Assembly: GCA_021805985.1 (NCBI GenBank)
Contig: JAJZDN010000009.1
Location: 27,825 to 91,824, forward strand
Reading direction: 5' to 3'
Source: Planctomycetota bacterium
GTDB taxonomy: Bacteria; Planctomycetota; Phycisphaerae; WQYP01
Length of the DNA stretch: 64,000 nt
This document shows, piece after piece, positions 38,972 to 48,234 of the stretch (position 1 is the stretch's first letter; each line of letters opens with the position of its first letter). Position numbers and translations under genes: made by a program. The notes under the pieces were generated by a model. It was not told the origin of the DNA and did no database searches. It saw only the letters and a list, made by a program, of their open reading frames with translations.

Positions 38972-40558
38972 CTAAAAAACTTTCATTTGAGGATCTGATA
39001 AATCCAGGCGATACATCAACTGGTTATAATCGTAACGCGGAACTCTATGCGTATTACCGGAAAAAGTATTTGCATACGTACCCTGGAAATAGATAACCCG
39101 GCCGCCCTGCTGGTCAAAAAATGGATTTTGTGACGGGTTGTAAAATGAATAGTCGGGATGCGTGGCAATCTTGATGGCACTTTTCCACGGTCCGTTGGGT
39201 TCCGCGGCTGCGGCGAACCATATTTCTCCCAACACCGATGATCCACCCTCCTGGCCGCCGATCATAATCCATTTCTTTAAATAGTCATTCCAGAAGAATG
39301 ATCCGCTATGCATGGTCAGCGACTGATTCGTGGCGGCATCGACTAATTGGAACCGCGCCTCATCCGGACGAATAAGACCGCTTGAAAGCAATACCGCCTC
39401 CTGTTGCGAGGTTAAAGGTGCCGTGTTACGTTTCCAGTCCCACAGCAGCGTCCCGTCGGAGCGCCGCTGCACCCTGGATTTTTCGCCGTTAAAATGCGTT
39501 CCGGGCGCGAGGCACGTAAAGGCCTCATACTGCGATGAGTCAGCTACCGCTTCCAGATTTGCAATGGCACGAACAACGGGAAACTGCCGGGTGAAAAGGC
39601 GATAGTATTTTCCGTGATCCAAATACGTTGCGGGGTACCCCGTCGGAAACCGCCAATGCTCATCCAGGGGATACACCGCATACTTTTGAAAAATCTTGGT
39701 ATTGTCATTCCACAGAGCCAGTCCGTGCTCAAATAAATTCTTCATACCATTGCGCCGCGAATAGCGGGCAATCAGGCACTGTTTACCCGTTCGGTCCGGC
39801 ACGACAGTTAAGCCGTCAAGCCATACGACACCGCCCGGCTCGTCCGCAAGCGGACACATAGCGCGACAAAAGCCGGATCGATCAGTGAAATATTGCAAAT
39901 TGATACCAACATCAGGGTTCAATCCGGCCTCATCGGGCAGCATCGAAGTTGCTCCGGAGGACCGGAAATTGCCTAACGGAAATTCAATGCGTTGCGTATC
40001 GCCCCATATCCAGTGAATTTTTCCTCTATAAACGGTCGCAAGAGCTGAATCCTGTCCCAGGACCTTGCCATTCAAAACAGGATTCTCAATGGGAGCCTCC
40101 AGCCCCAGAAGCATTGAATCCGTGTAGATACCTTCACCGGTTATACGATAGAGCCGCTGCGCAATATTCACGCGATGCATCTTCAGCACCGCCAGACTCC
40201 CTGCCTTCACCTCCAATGCGGTGCCCCGATAGCCAAAGGCGTCCTTTTGCGGCCAGAGGTATCCCGGGCTAGATATATAAAAATAGACATGTCTATTCAT
40301 CATGCCAGGGTCAGCAATTGCCGCATATCCGGCACTGTCTGTGTAATACCGCACATCATTGACCGTTCGCAGTTCAACCAGCGGAATGCCCCGACCCGTT
40401 TGTTCGTCCACTACATGAACGCCGAAAACATCCCGAAAAGAGCCGGTGGGTTCTCCTCCACCTGGTCCCGCTTCACCGCGCGCCTGCGTCAGCGTTAACC
40501 CGCCAAGTCCCGCCGCCAGTCCGTGCCTGATCAAATTTCGTCGGTTGATGAAATCCAT
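38972..40558 (-). CDS. Tat-exported protein with N-terminal beta-sandwich and propeller-like body
   Basis: A 528-residue protein of unrecognised family. The start INRRNLIRHGLAAGLGGLTL is a twin-arginine signal. Residues about 45-130 look like a carboxypeptidase-regulatory/transthyretin-like sandwich (VHVVDEQTGRGIPLVELRTV). The remainder contains propeller-like strands (VYRGKIHWIWGDTQR near 180, MHSGSFFWNDYLKKWIMIGG near 425, GEIWFAAAAEPNGPW near 450), similar in style to DUF4185 and GH43/130 propellers. ATG 40558 has AGGA eight bases upstream. It follows the GH2 beta-mannosidase gene in module B, so a role on the same glycan is likely; activity is unknown. Confidence 0.6.
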   Translation of the reverse strand: MDFINRRNLIRHGLAAGLGGLTLTQARGEAGPGGGEPTGSFRDVFGVHVVDEQTGRGIPLVELRTVNDVRYYTDSAGYAAIADPGMMNRHVYFYISSPGYLWPQKDAFGYRGTALEVKAGSLAVLKMHRVNIAQRLYRITGEGIYTDSMLLGLEAPIENPVLNGKVLGQDSALATVYRGKIHWIWGDTQRIEFPLGNFRSSGATSMLPDEAGLNPDVGINLQYFTDRSGFCRAMCPLADEPGGVVWLDGLTVVPDRTGKQCLIARYSRRNGMKNLFEHGLALWNDNTKIFQKYAVYPLDEHWRFPTGYPATYLDHGKYYRLFTRQFPVVRAIANLEAVADSSQYEAFTCLAPGTHFNGEKSRVQRRSDGTLLWDWKRNTAPLTSQQEAVLLSSGLIRPDEARFQLVDAATNQSLTMHSGSFFWNDYLKKWIMIGGQEGGSSVLGEIWFAAAAEPNGPWKSAIKIATHPDYSFYNPSQNPFFDQQGGRVIYFQGTYANTFSGNTHRVPRYDYNQLMYRLDLSDPQMKVF

Positions 40559-40862
40559 AAAAACATTCCTATACCAAATACTCTTGCGATTAAGCCTGGA
40601 CTCGGGCTTGCCTGCTTTTCCAGGCGCGGCTGCATAACACCTGCTGCAAACAATATTGCAGGGTCACAGACTGGCTTTCGTTACTGCAACATCCTCCCGG
40701 TTGCCTCGCAGTGAATCATTTTGCCGTTTATTGGATAAACCCATGGAATTCCAACCATTGGTTGATCACTTTTGAAGGCGGATGCCAGATGTTCCGCATT
40801 TTGCCGATGTCGCCCTGGTTCCAACTAGCCAACCGGCTACCGCAACGAACTGGCGCAGGGAC
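40559..40862. other. intergenic stretch between GH2 and the Tat-exported propeller gene
   Basis: About 300 bases without a supportable gene. I see no strong terminator or TTACCATA motif, so the two flanking genes may be in one transcript or the propeller gene may have its own promoter here. Confidence 0.35.
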
Positions 40863-43415
40863 CTATAAAACATCCCGCACACTGCGAATCTCAAGTCGCC
40901 GCTCAAATTCACTTAATGATATTCGCGTGGCAGGCCGGACCTCAATATCCATTTTTCTCCATGGAGCGAGGTGGATAAAATTATCAGAATATCTCGCATC
41001 AATATCCTTAAGATGGCCCCACACCCATAATGCCGGTTTGCGCGTTTCAATCACAACTCGGAAAGCATCTTCACCCGATCGTGACACGCTGTGATGTAAC
41101 CCCGGCTCTGGCAGGTGAAGATCCTTGGGGGCTGAAAAAAAATGGCATCCCTCAGACTGTATCTTCCCCTCCACCCGCAACGTACTCCAAATAAGCAGCG
41201 CCTCCTTGGCGGGGAAGCCCTCCTTGGTCGGGTAACGCCATTGACCAAAGACATGACTGGACTGCGGAGGAATTGTAATGGTTTTTACACCGTGGTGCAG
41301 CAACGTACCCTCTACATCCGTAACACGCCAAATTAACTCTCCGGTCAATGACTCCATTCGATCACTAACAACCCATATTTCTACCTCGTCGGAATGAATA
41401 CCCGCCGTGGCGCTGACCAGAAGTGGGGCAAAAAACCTCTTCGACTCGTACATGATAGCCTTCCATCGACGGTACCAGTCAATCATCGACCAGGTCGGAC
41501 CAGGCCAACTGTCGTTGAACTGCCAAATTAGCGTGCCCATCGTCTCCGGCCTACTTCGCCGCCAATGTTCCACGCCGTAACGAATAACGTAGGCTTGGGT
41601 AATCTGTGTCAGCCACAGAGCGGCATTGAAACCCTTCGGAGGCGGACCAAAATAAGTGGTCACAGCGCGCATCATGTTATCAATTCCGAATCGGCCGAAA
41701 GAGCGCTCATGATAGACCATGACACTGCTGTCTACGCTCTCCCTGTCTGTCGGAACGGTATACGCGTCGACCGTCGCGGGTTCCGGAAATGATTGCATTC
41801 CAAATTCAGTGATAAAGCCATTTACCTTTTGAAAACTCTTAGGAGGATTGGTGACATCCCAAGCTCCCCAGTAGTGAATATCGTTGCTGCTGCCGGGGTC
41901 GCCACTGCCAAGTTCGTAGTTCGCGCCGGGCAGTTCTTGATGCACGATTCCTCCGACGGTGTCGCGGAAGAGCTTATTAAATCCATGGAACCAATAGATT
42001 TCGTTATTTCCGCTCCAGAGCGCAATACATGGATGGTGCCGGTTCAGCCGAACCTGTTCCTGTACTTCGCGGCGAACATTTTCGATCCAGTGCGTATCAA
42101 AGACGGGATAAAAGTGATTGGCAAATTTAAACTCGAAGATCACCAGCAAACCTAACTCGTCGCAGGCATCAAATTGCGACTGGGATTCATAATAACCGCC
42201 GCCCCAGAACCGCAGCAGATTAAAGTGGCAATCTCTGGCATCTGCCATGTAACTTCGGAGGATGTCCGGAGTAACACGCGAGGGAATGTTATCACCCGGT
42301 ACCCAGTCCGCACCTTTGGCAAAAAAGGGCACACCATTCACCTCTAGATGCACCGCCATCTTTTCACTTTTTTCGAGGTAGCGAATCGTTCTAAGGCCCA
42401 TCCGGCGCTGGGTTTTGTCAATCACAGTCCCACGGGAATCCATAAGCGACACAACAATCGTGTAGAGGGGCTGCGATCCCATCCCATTGGGCCACCACAA
42501 ATGGGGGTCGGGAATTCTTAATTCTACTGCGCCGCGACCTTGTGACAGGGTGAAAACAGTATCGGTTACCGGCTGATCGTTGAACAGCACCGTAGCCTTG
42601 GAATTCAGAGCGGCGGAAATTCCTTCCGTGGCCAATGTGAGCTTCAGTTGGGCAAAACCCGAGTGAGCGAGGTTTTGATCCCACCGCAAGTCCGCGATCC
42701 TACAGTCAAAACCGATAATCTCAATGGGCTTCCAGATTCCGCAAGTCAGCAGTGGCCTGCACCAGTCCCACCCCCACATGTAGGGGGCCTTCCGTACCCA
42801 TGCTTGAGGGCTCTTGAGCCGGTTTATCAGCCCAAGCTCGCTTTTGTATTCCGCAACCCGCGACGCCGCATAAGCCGACGTAGGTTGAAACTCAATTTCA
42901 ATTACATTCTCGCCGGATTTGATACAATTTTTGACGTCGTACTCCCAAGTGCGGTACATATTGTCAGCCTCGCCGATTTTCACACCGTTTACCCAGATGG
43001 TTGCTAAGGTGTCAAGCCCGTGGCAACGCAATTTGATGAACTTTCTGTGCAAGATCTCGGATTCAAGTGTGAAACTCCGCGTGTAGCGCCAAACTCTTTT
43101 TCCCACCCATTGGACTTTGCTATTGTTGTCGCGGAAATAGGGGTCTGGAATACGGTTTGCAGACAAAAGATCTGTGAAAATATCACCCGGAACCTTCGCG
43201 GGATATGATTCGCCGCGAGCCCCGCTCTCGTGCACCCGCCACAATGAGCCGTCGAGACTTTCCTTGATCACGCCTGCGGGCAACTTATTACTGTCGGCAC
43301 TGGCCTCCCCGACGTCCGGCCCGTCAGCTAGTACCACCGAGGCCGCCGCACCTGCGGCACCGTGCAGAAACTGCCGTCGTGAAATTTCGTGCACATCCAT
43401 TGTTATATCGGCCAT
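40863..43415 (-). CDS. Tat-exported GH2 beta-mannosidase
   Basis: Removes terminal beta-mannose from mannooligosaccharides. The 850-residue protein starts with a twin-arginine signal (EISRRQFLHGAAGAAASV). The GH2 layout follows: sugar-binding sandwich with VPGDIFTDLLSANRIPDP near 73 (typical of beta-mannosidases), immunoglobulin-like domain, and TIM barrel with the acid/base Glu in WSGNNE near 470 and the nucleophile Glu in ITEFGMQS near 538. WGWDWCRP near 215 is also characteristic. Length fits the family (about 820-870). ATG 43415 has AGGAGG nine bases upstream. Two TTACCATAT motifs lie 220-320 bases upstream, suggesting regulated expression. Confidence 0.88.
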   Translation of the reverse strand: MADITMDVHEISRRQFLHGAAGAAASVVLADGPDVGEASADSNKLPAGVIKESLDGSLWRVHESGARGESYPAKVPGDIFTDLLSANRIPDPYFRDNNSKVQWVGKRVWRYTRSFTLESEILHRKFIKLRCHGLDTLATIWVNGVKIGEADNMYRTWEYDVKNCIKSGENVIEIEFQPTSAYAASRVAEYKSELGLINRLKSPQAWVRKAPYMWGWDWCRPLLTCGIWKPIEIIGFDCRIADLRWDQNLAHSGFAQLKLTLATEGISAALNSKATVLFNDQPVTDTVFTLSQGRGAVELRIPDPHLWWPNGMGSQPLYTIVVSLMDSRGTVIDKTQRRMGLRTIRYLEKSEKMAVHLEVNGVPFFAKGADWVPGDNIPSRVTPDILRSYMADARDCHFNLLRFWGGGYYESQSQFDACDELGLLVIFEFKFANHFYPVFDTHWIENVRREVQEQVRLNRHHPCIALWSGNNEIYWFHGFNKLFRDTVGGIVHQELPGANYELGSGDPGSSNDIHYWGAWDVTNPPKSFQKVNGFITEFGMQSFPEPATVDAYTVPTDRESVDSSVMVYHERSFGRFGIDNMMRAVTTYFGPPPKGFNAALWLTQITQAYVIRYGVEHWRRSRPETMGTLIWQFNDSWPGPTWSMIDWYRRWKAIMYESKRFFAPLLVSATAGIHSDEVEIWVVSDRMESLTGELIWRVTDVEGTLLHHGVKTITIPPQSSHVFGQWRYPTKEGFPAKEALLIWSTLRVEGKIQSEGCHFFSAPKDLHLPEPGLHHSVSRSGEDAFRVVIETRKPALWVWGHLKDIDARYSDNFIHLAPWRKMDIEVRPATRISLSEFERRLEIRSVRDVL

Positions 43416-43634
43416 CGTTCATATCCTCCTGACAGACAGAGCACGGCTTACCTGGCTCCATGCCGCGTCCTCGGAAAAACACCAGAACTCTTCAATCATG
43501 TAAGCTAAGCACGCTCGTATGGTTCATCCAATGCCAATTAATGAGTGCAGACAACTAAATCACATTCATCAGACGGGAGTATATTCCAACGACTGACGCC
43601 TTCAAACAAAAACACGACCCATCGTGTGATCATG

Positions 43635-43643
43635 TTACCATAT
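43635..43643. promoter_or_regulatory. TTACCATAT motif 1 (candidate operator)
   Basis: TTACCATAT upstream of the GH2 gene, 88 bases from a second identical copy. Six such motifs occur in the three intergenic stretches of module B. A GntR/LacI-type regulator encoded at 48235-49374 is the obvious candidate to bind them, which is inference. Confidence 0.4.
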
Positions 43644-43722
43644 AGACTCGGGCCAATGACAAGGATATAAGCATCATCAGCTCCAGGATCGTTATTATCA
43701 CCAGTACTCGCAATTGATATTC

Positions 43723-43731
43723 TTACCATAT
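43723..43731. promoter_or_regulatory. TTACCATAT motif 2 (candidate operator)
   Basis: Second exact TTACCATAT copy upstream of the GH2 gene. The 88-base spacing to motif 1 is close to the 90-base spacing of the pair at 46155 and 46245, which could place both members of each pair on the same DNA face for looping. Confidence 0.4.
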
Positions 43732-43971
43732 ACGATCAACCAGCCGACGCCCGAGGCGTTAAGTTATGATTTTAATGGTTACAGCACAGATCCAGTTTCC
43801 GACGTAAGTGCTGATCTTGCAGGCACTGAATCCCCGCATTAACGCGGATATTTTGCGAGATATTTTTTCAACCAGACCAGTGCCGGCCGCGCCTTGCCGT
43901 ATCGGCGAATCAAATGCATACCTACGCATTCCGCACTAATTTGGGAGCCGTCTTCCGAGCACCGGACGAGG

Positions 43972-44883
43972 TTAGAACCCGGTTGCGACGTTCAAAACAT
44001 GAAGGCCGCCAGCTTTGATGGGTGCAACATGTCCGTCCATGAACTCGGCATTGGCGACCCCCGAGGAAGGGGAATTCAGGGGGGTGTTTGGGGCCGGATT
44101 GAAGTGGCGATATCTCAGCCCTGTACCACCAACATAAGTACCAGTATCGTCATAATTTCCGGCGATAGATCCCACGTTAGGCTCAAAGAAATTCGGCGGA
44201 ATCACGGACGACATACTGATGCCGGCCGACGGTTGGTTGAAGCCCGTCCAGTCAAAAGCGTAAAAAGATCCCGGGGAGGTCGGCCCCAACGGTTGATTAC
44301 AATCACCAATTCCAATCACCTCGGCAGGATTGGGAATATCGACATCTCTCTTGGCCGAAGGGTAGTAAGGCGGCTGTATCCAGTTAAAGTGATATGGGCT
44401 GGCCCACACAAACACGTTGGGATTGACAGAATAAGTAGTTGGAGAAACATACGGGTCAGTGACCCAGGTGTTAGACCATGGAACCAACTGGCATGGACAC
44501 GAAAATAATGGCATATATTTTGCGCGAAGTCCTGCATAAGAATAGCCATCCTCCATCGTGTTTCTTAGGGTCATCTTATATGTCATGTACGCCACACTCC
44601 CGGAACTGGCGGGAATACCCATTTCCCAATCAAAGAGTTGGTCGTTCCAAGCGTATGCAAACTCGTTTGGAGATGTCGGCTGTTGGTTGGAAAGTAGAAA
44701 GCCTTTATTGCTTGCGACATATTCAGCTGCAAGTTGCCCCAATGATCGTAGATTAGTTTCACACTGAATACTCAATCCCGACTGTCGGGCCATAGCCAGT
44801 GCCGGAAGCAAAAGCGATATCAGAAGAGCGATAATGGAAATTACCACCAATAACTCAACGAGTGTAAATGCACGAACTTTCAT
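43972..44883 (-). CDS. pseudopilin-like protein with H-X9-DG-type C-terminus (module B)
   Basis: A 303-residue relative of the protein at 35359-36225. Prepilin signal and N-terminal helix: [21 protein letters not shown]-terminal [11 protein letters not shown] and [13 protein letters not shown] fit the H-X9-DG type. The region between is Pro/Tyr/Asn-rich and specific to this copy. The residue before Phe is Ala and not the usual Gly, so cleavage by a prepilin peptidase is less certain. ATG 44883 has AAGGGG upstream. It lies 108 bases after the small PEP-CTERM gene in transcription order, the same arrangement as in module A. Confidence 0.8.
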   Translation of the reverse strand: MKVRAFTLVELLVVISIIALLISLLLPALAMARQSGLSIQCETNLRSLGQLAAEYVASNKGFLLSNQQPTSPNEFAYAWNDQLFDWEMGIPASSGSVAYMTYKMTLRNTMEDGYSYAGLRAKYMPLFSCPCQLVPWSNTWVTDPYVSPTTYSVNPNVFVWASPYHFNWIQPPYYPSAKRDVDIPNPAEVIGIGDCNQPLGPTSPGSFYAFDWTGFNQPSAGISMSSVIPPNFFEPNVGSIAGNYDDTGTYVGGTGLRYRHFNPAPNTPLNSPSSGVANAEFMDGHVAPIKAGGLHVLNVATGF

Positions 44884-44990
44884 GGTTCAGCCCCTTCACA
44901 TTTCTGAATTAACATTGCCCGGAATTGGAAGAAGAGAGTTGGATAAATTAGAAGTCCAACCCCCTCCCGGCCGGTGCGACAACTAAACAT

Positions 44991-45761
44991 TTAGACCACG
45001 CGTCGTCGCTTTAGCAGCATCAGGCCTATTCCGGATCCGATAGCCAGCAATCCAATCACTGCCGGTTCGGGGACCGGCGTCACGCCAACAACCTGCAGTC
45101 CGTTAAGCACACCCTCACCAGCGCCGCCGGTAAAGGAAACCTGCAATGTGCCCGTTGCATTTGCAGTAGCATCGAAAATTGTATAATTGTTATTCGTAGA
45201 GTTGTTATAAAAAATTCCCGATGAGCTGCCTCCGTCAACGGTGTTGGCGAATTGTCCACTGGCGGGCGTCCCTGATCCGGTCGTGACGGAATACGTCGTG
45301 ATATCGCTGTTATAACCGCCATTTTGTCCATAAATATACAGGGTATAATTGCCGCTATCCGTTAAGCCTGTGAGGGTAACGGTTCCCGTGTTGTTACTTG
45401 ATGCGATCAACGTTCCACCCAGCAGGGCATTAGCTGGGCTAGTGGGATCGCCGTATGTACTCGTGGCGGTGAAACCCACGCCGACACTGGTCGGCAGGTT
45501 GTCAGCTGCAACCAAGCTGCCCAGGGTTCCAGTGGTCGCGCCCGCCGACTCTGACAACACGTTCCATACAGGGGCTGCGATGCCATCACCCGTGTAGGCA
45601 CCTTGGCTACCGGAAAAAGATCCCTGCTGACCGGTAAAAACTCCCGTCCCCTCAAACTGGATATTTACAGTATCTGCCCGACTTGTGGCGGCCCAATTTG
45701 ATGCGGTCGCCGCAACTGCCAAGGCTGCCAAAGTTATTAAACATGATTTTGTAATAAACAT
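44991..45761 (-). CDS. PEP-CTERM sorting-domain protein (module B)
   Basis: A 256-residue secreted protein. Signal peptide residues 1-30 (SCLITLAALAVAATASNWAA), a low-complexity Gly/Thr/Ser/Asn-rich beta-type body (TGLTDSGNYTLYIYGQNGG near 138), and the anchor PVPEPAVIGLLAIGSGIGLM ending in KRRRVV. ATG 45761 was chosen because GGAG lies seven bases upstream; a longer frame open to 46016 would run across the repeat hairpin at 45845. It is transcribed ahead of the pseudopilin gene. Two TTACCATAT motifs lie about 400-490 bases upstream. Confidence 0.75.
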   Translation of the reverse strand: MFITKSCLITLAALAVAATASNWAATSRADTVNIQFEGTGVFTGQQGSFSGSQGAYTGDGIAAPVWNVLSESAGATTGTLGSLVAADNLPTSVGVGFTATSTYGDPTSPANALLGGTLIASSNNTGTVTLTGLTDSGNYTLYIYGQNGGYNSDITTYSVTTGSGTPASGQFANTVDGGSSSGIFYNNSTNNNYTIFDATANATGTLQVSFTGGAGEGVLNGLQVVGVTPVPEPAVIGLLAIGSGIGLMLLKRRRVV

Positions 45762-45844
45762 AGACATTCTCCTCTTACTCCACCCTCGCGGGCGGATATT
45801 AACAATATCAACTACCAGAGTGTTGGCAGCTGATCGCTTCCCCC

Positions 45845-45891
45845 AGGAGCCTGTCCGAGTAATCGCCCGGCCATTACTCGGACAGGCTCCT
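45845..45891. repeat. perfect 19-bp inverted repeat of the AGGAGCCTGTCC family
   Basis: AGGAGCCTGTCCGAGTAAT (45845-45863) pairs perfectly with its reverse complement (45873-45891) around the 9-base loop CGCCCGGCC. The arm is identical to the first 19 bases of the element at 28624-28995, as if two element ends were brought together with the interior deleted. No T run follows, so a terminator role is unlikely though the hairpin is very stable. Confidence 0.75.
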
Positions 45892-46154
45892 AGCACGACG
45901 GGGAAGAGCACTTTCGCCTTCGCCGGACTTCCAATAAATCCAAAAAAACGAATTGCGAACATACAAGGCTGGGCCATTGCCAATTTTTGGATGCACCTGT
46001 TCGGCCCGGAATGCAACTCCTTGATACATGGCCTGATAACTTCTCACAGAACTCAAGTCGATATGTTTTCCGACCCGAATTACCTTTGACAGTATTAAGC
46101 ATACGCCGGAATCACTTGACTTCCAGAAAAATGGTGTTGTCCCGAATTATTACA

Positions 46155-46163
46155 TTACCATAT
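46155..46163. promoter_or_regulatory. TTACCATAT motif 3 (candidate operator)
   Basis: Exact TTACCATAT upstream of the module B PEP-CTERM gene, preceded by ACA as in motif 5. Its partner lies 90 bases away at 46245. Confidence 0.4.
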
Positions 46164-46244
46164 CAAGCCTATAGCTGATTCATCTTCCTGCATTTATCAG
46201 CTTTAATTAGGCTAAAATAACAACTTTTATAATTTCTTATATTG

Positions 46245-46253
46245 TTACCATAT
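46245..46253. promoter_or_regulatory. TTACCATAT motif 4 (candidate operator)
   Basis: Exact TTACCATAT in an AT-rich stretch upstream of the module B PEP-CTERM gene, partner of motif 3. Confidence 0.4.
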
Positions 46254-46521
46254 GTCTTAATCTGGTTACATTAACGGGTAATATCAGCAGGTGCATGCGG
46301 CGGCGTGTATTGTGGGTCATCGCGTGTCCCACGCGCCGCTGTCGGAGAGGTAATATATCACGCCCGTCTCTCATAAAAAACGATTGAGATGGCGACGCGG
46401 GCCATATGCAGGCCTGAGGTACTGCCCCATCCTGCAAGCGCTGGGCGCACCGCCTTGTATGCTGCCGCGTGTGACGGCCCGGAAGCCACGGCAGGCCTCC
46501 GGGCTTGAGACGGCGGCCAAT

Positions 46522-47910
46522 TTAACGTATCGGAGACAGTTCATAACGACAGGGTTCAGGTGTCGCAGCCAAGTACTCCTGTGTCGATATCAAGTGCTGT
46601 AACTGTGAAAAATTCTGCATGATATGGTTCACGATCGTTTTGGCTTTGACAGCACCGGGCCCGGAATTTACGTTAACTGGAACTTGCGGGATGAACCAAC
46701 CAACATTGGACATTGGCAACTGCACCTGCCGCCACGCTGCGAACCGAATCTGTGTATGTTCCCACGCCAGCGATAAAACCCGGTACGCCTGGGCCAGCAT
46801 CGGGGTAGGCAATTGAGATATATTGATGCCATGTGCCAATTCGGCTCGAGTAAATCTCGCGATCTTTTTGCCGTTGATGCGCAGCTCATAATTTGCGGCC
46901 GTAAGATGTGTTACCTTCAGCATCTGCCGATCAAGATCATGCACGAACCCGGATTCCCGAATGATCAAGGCCGTGGCTGCACTGGTATGCTTCATGTCAG
47001 GCGCTGGAGCACCCCAAATCGAAGTTGGAGGAAACTGTGGCCAAGTTTCATGCAACGCCATAATGGGCATTGGTAACGACTTATCAACTTGCGTCCATGA
47101 CACGGCCCCGTCAGCCGCCAGAACATGTCGTACAACGGTATCCTGGGATTCAGTGATGCGGCTGTTCCCCGCATCAAGCGCTACGCTGTCAACCGTGGCC
47201 GGTGCGCCCCACGCCTTGAGTAACGCCTGCGCCATGACCAATTGGCCGGCCGCCGAAGGATGCACCCTTCCTGGAATAACATCTTTGGCCAATTTGGGAT
47301 TAATGTGTTCCACCTTTTTAAGTACCGCTACCAGAGGTGTGTTGAAGTCCACAAAGGATACGTGATCTTTTCTAGCCAATCGCTGCACAAATTGCATATA
47401 GCGTACCAGTACCGCATTGTATCCTCCCGGAAATCCTGGCTTGGCCGTAACATCGTCATACGGACTTGGCCCGATAAGCAAGATGCGGACCCCGGGCAAG
47501 TGTGATTTCAGCGAGTTGATCAGGTGTTTATACCCCTGTCGGTATTTATTAAAAATGGCCTGATTGAATGCACGATATTGAGCGTCATTCATCCCCAGCA
47601 TAATAGTGACCACATTGGGCTTGAATGGGAATACATCGCGCCGTAGTCGCAGATTAATTGGGCCGGCCCATCCTCCACCGACTGCATCGCCGCCCACTCC
47701 GGAATTTACGAACTTTACATGGAGGTGCGGATATCGGGTTCGGACGTAGGTTTCCACGTCAACAGTGTAAAACCGCTGTTCAGTGATGCTGTCACCGTAA
47801 AAGCAGACCCGGTCGCCTTTTTTAAGAAAAAACGATGTTGCGGCACGTACGCTGGCACTCAAGCAAAGGGACAGGCTCCCCAGAAGCAGAACCGTTCTCA
47901 TTATTTTCAC
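46522..47910 (-). CDS. secreted SGNH/GDSL-family protein with altered catalytic triad
   Basis: A 462-residue exported protein (signal peptide residues 1-23). The SGNH fold is clear: block I FYGDSITE with Ser41, block II GVGGDAVGGG near 71, block III MLGMNDA with Asn108. In block V the usual DxxH is GRVHPS, with His217 kept but Gly where the Asp should be. About 230 residues follow with a jelly-roll-like accessory region (ELRINGKKIARFTRAELAHG). Members often deacetylate polysaccharide, and acetylated mannan would suit the locus, but the missing Asp makes activity doubtful. The GTG at 47910 was chosen; an ATG follows at 47901. Two TTACCATA motifs lie upstream. Confidence 0.75.
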   Translation of the reverse strand: MKIMRTVLLLGSLSLCLSASVRAATSFFLKKGDRVCFYGDSITEQRFYTVDVETYVRTRYPHLHVKFVNSGVGGDAVGGGWAGPINLRLRRDVFPFKPNVVTIMLGMNDAQYRAFNQAIFNKYRQGYKHLINSLKSHLPGVRILLIGPSPYDDVTAKPGFPGGYNAVLVRYMQFVQRLARKDHVSFVDFNTPLVAVLKKVEHINPKLAKDVIPGRVHPSAAGQLVMAQALLKAWGAPATVDSVALDAGNSRITESQDTVVRHVLAADGAVSWTQVDKSLPMPIMALHETWPQFPPTSIWGAPAPDMKHTSAATALIIRESGFVHDLDRQMLKVTHLTAANYELRINGKKIARFTRAELAHGINISQLPTPMLAQAYRVLSLAWEHTQIRFAAWRQVQLPMSNVGWFIPQVPVNVNSGPGAVKAKTIVNHIMQNFSQLQHLISTQEYLAATPEPCRYELSPIR

Positions 47911-48032
47911 GATCGTTAACCCCGTTCCAGAAACACAAAAAGCGTCTTTTCATCGACGATACAGCACGTTGCTGAAGACAAGAGAATATAACGGTTCAAT
48001 TCAACCATTATTATAGGTCTTAATCTCAAACA

Positions 48033-48041
48033 TTACCATAT
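48033..48041. promoter_or_regulatory. TTACCATAT motif 5 (candidate operator)
   Basis: Exact TTACCATAT, preceded by ACA, 123 bases upstream of the SGNH start. Confidence 0.4.
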
Positions 48042-48199
48042 ATTCCTGCCCGCTGACAAACCCGTCGAGGCGCTCCAGCGCGATCACGATTTACAAGAGT
48101 GGCTTTAACAACAATTTTACCTATGGATTTGCGTCAGGAATCTTATCATGCCCGGGGCAGCGCATCGAGTAAAGGGACGGCAAATTATTTTTTATAACA

Positions 48200-48208
48200 T
48201 TACCATAA
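48200..48208. promoter_or_regulatory. TTACCATAA motif 6 (candidate operator)
   Basis: Eight of nine bases match the other copies (TTACCATAA), again preceded by ACA. It lies just downstream of the regulator's stop codon and 290 bases upstream of the SGNH start. Confidence 0.35.
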
Positions 48209-48234
48209 AAATCCGAACATCAAATATTTCCCGT

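Larger units (their letters stand above)
43416..43971. other. intergenic stretch upstream of the GH2 gene
   Basis: About 550 bases without a convincing gene; a 63-codon minus-strand frame at 43538-43729 has no family and contains the two motifs listed separately, so I take it as noncoding. The region should carry the GH2 promoter. Confidence 0.45.
45762..46521. other. 760-base intergenic stretch with hairpin repeat and paired motifs
   Basis: No convincing gene. It contains the perfect hairpin at 45845-45891, two TTACCATAT motifs and an AT-rich segment (46195-46260) that could hold the promoter of the PEP-CTERM gene. The left end of the stretch is the gene's leader; the right end adjoins the stop of the SGNH gene. 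Confidence 0.5.
47911..48234. other. intergenic stretch between the SGNH gene and the GntR/LacI regulator gene
   Basis: About 320 bases, AT-rich in places, no gene. It holds two TTACCATA motifs and should contain the promoter of the SGNH gene (first gene of module B). Confidence 0.45.

Noticed and set aside
43538..43729. 63-codon minus-strand open frame upstream of GH2
   Set aside because: No family or ribosome site, and it covers the regulatory motifs; treated as noncoding.
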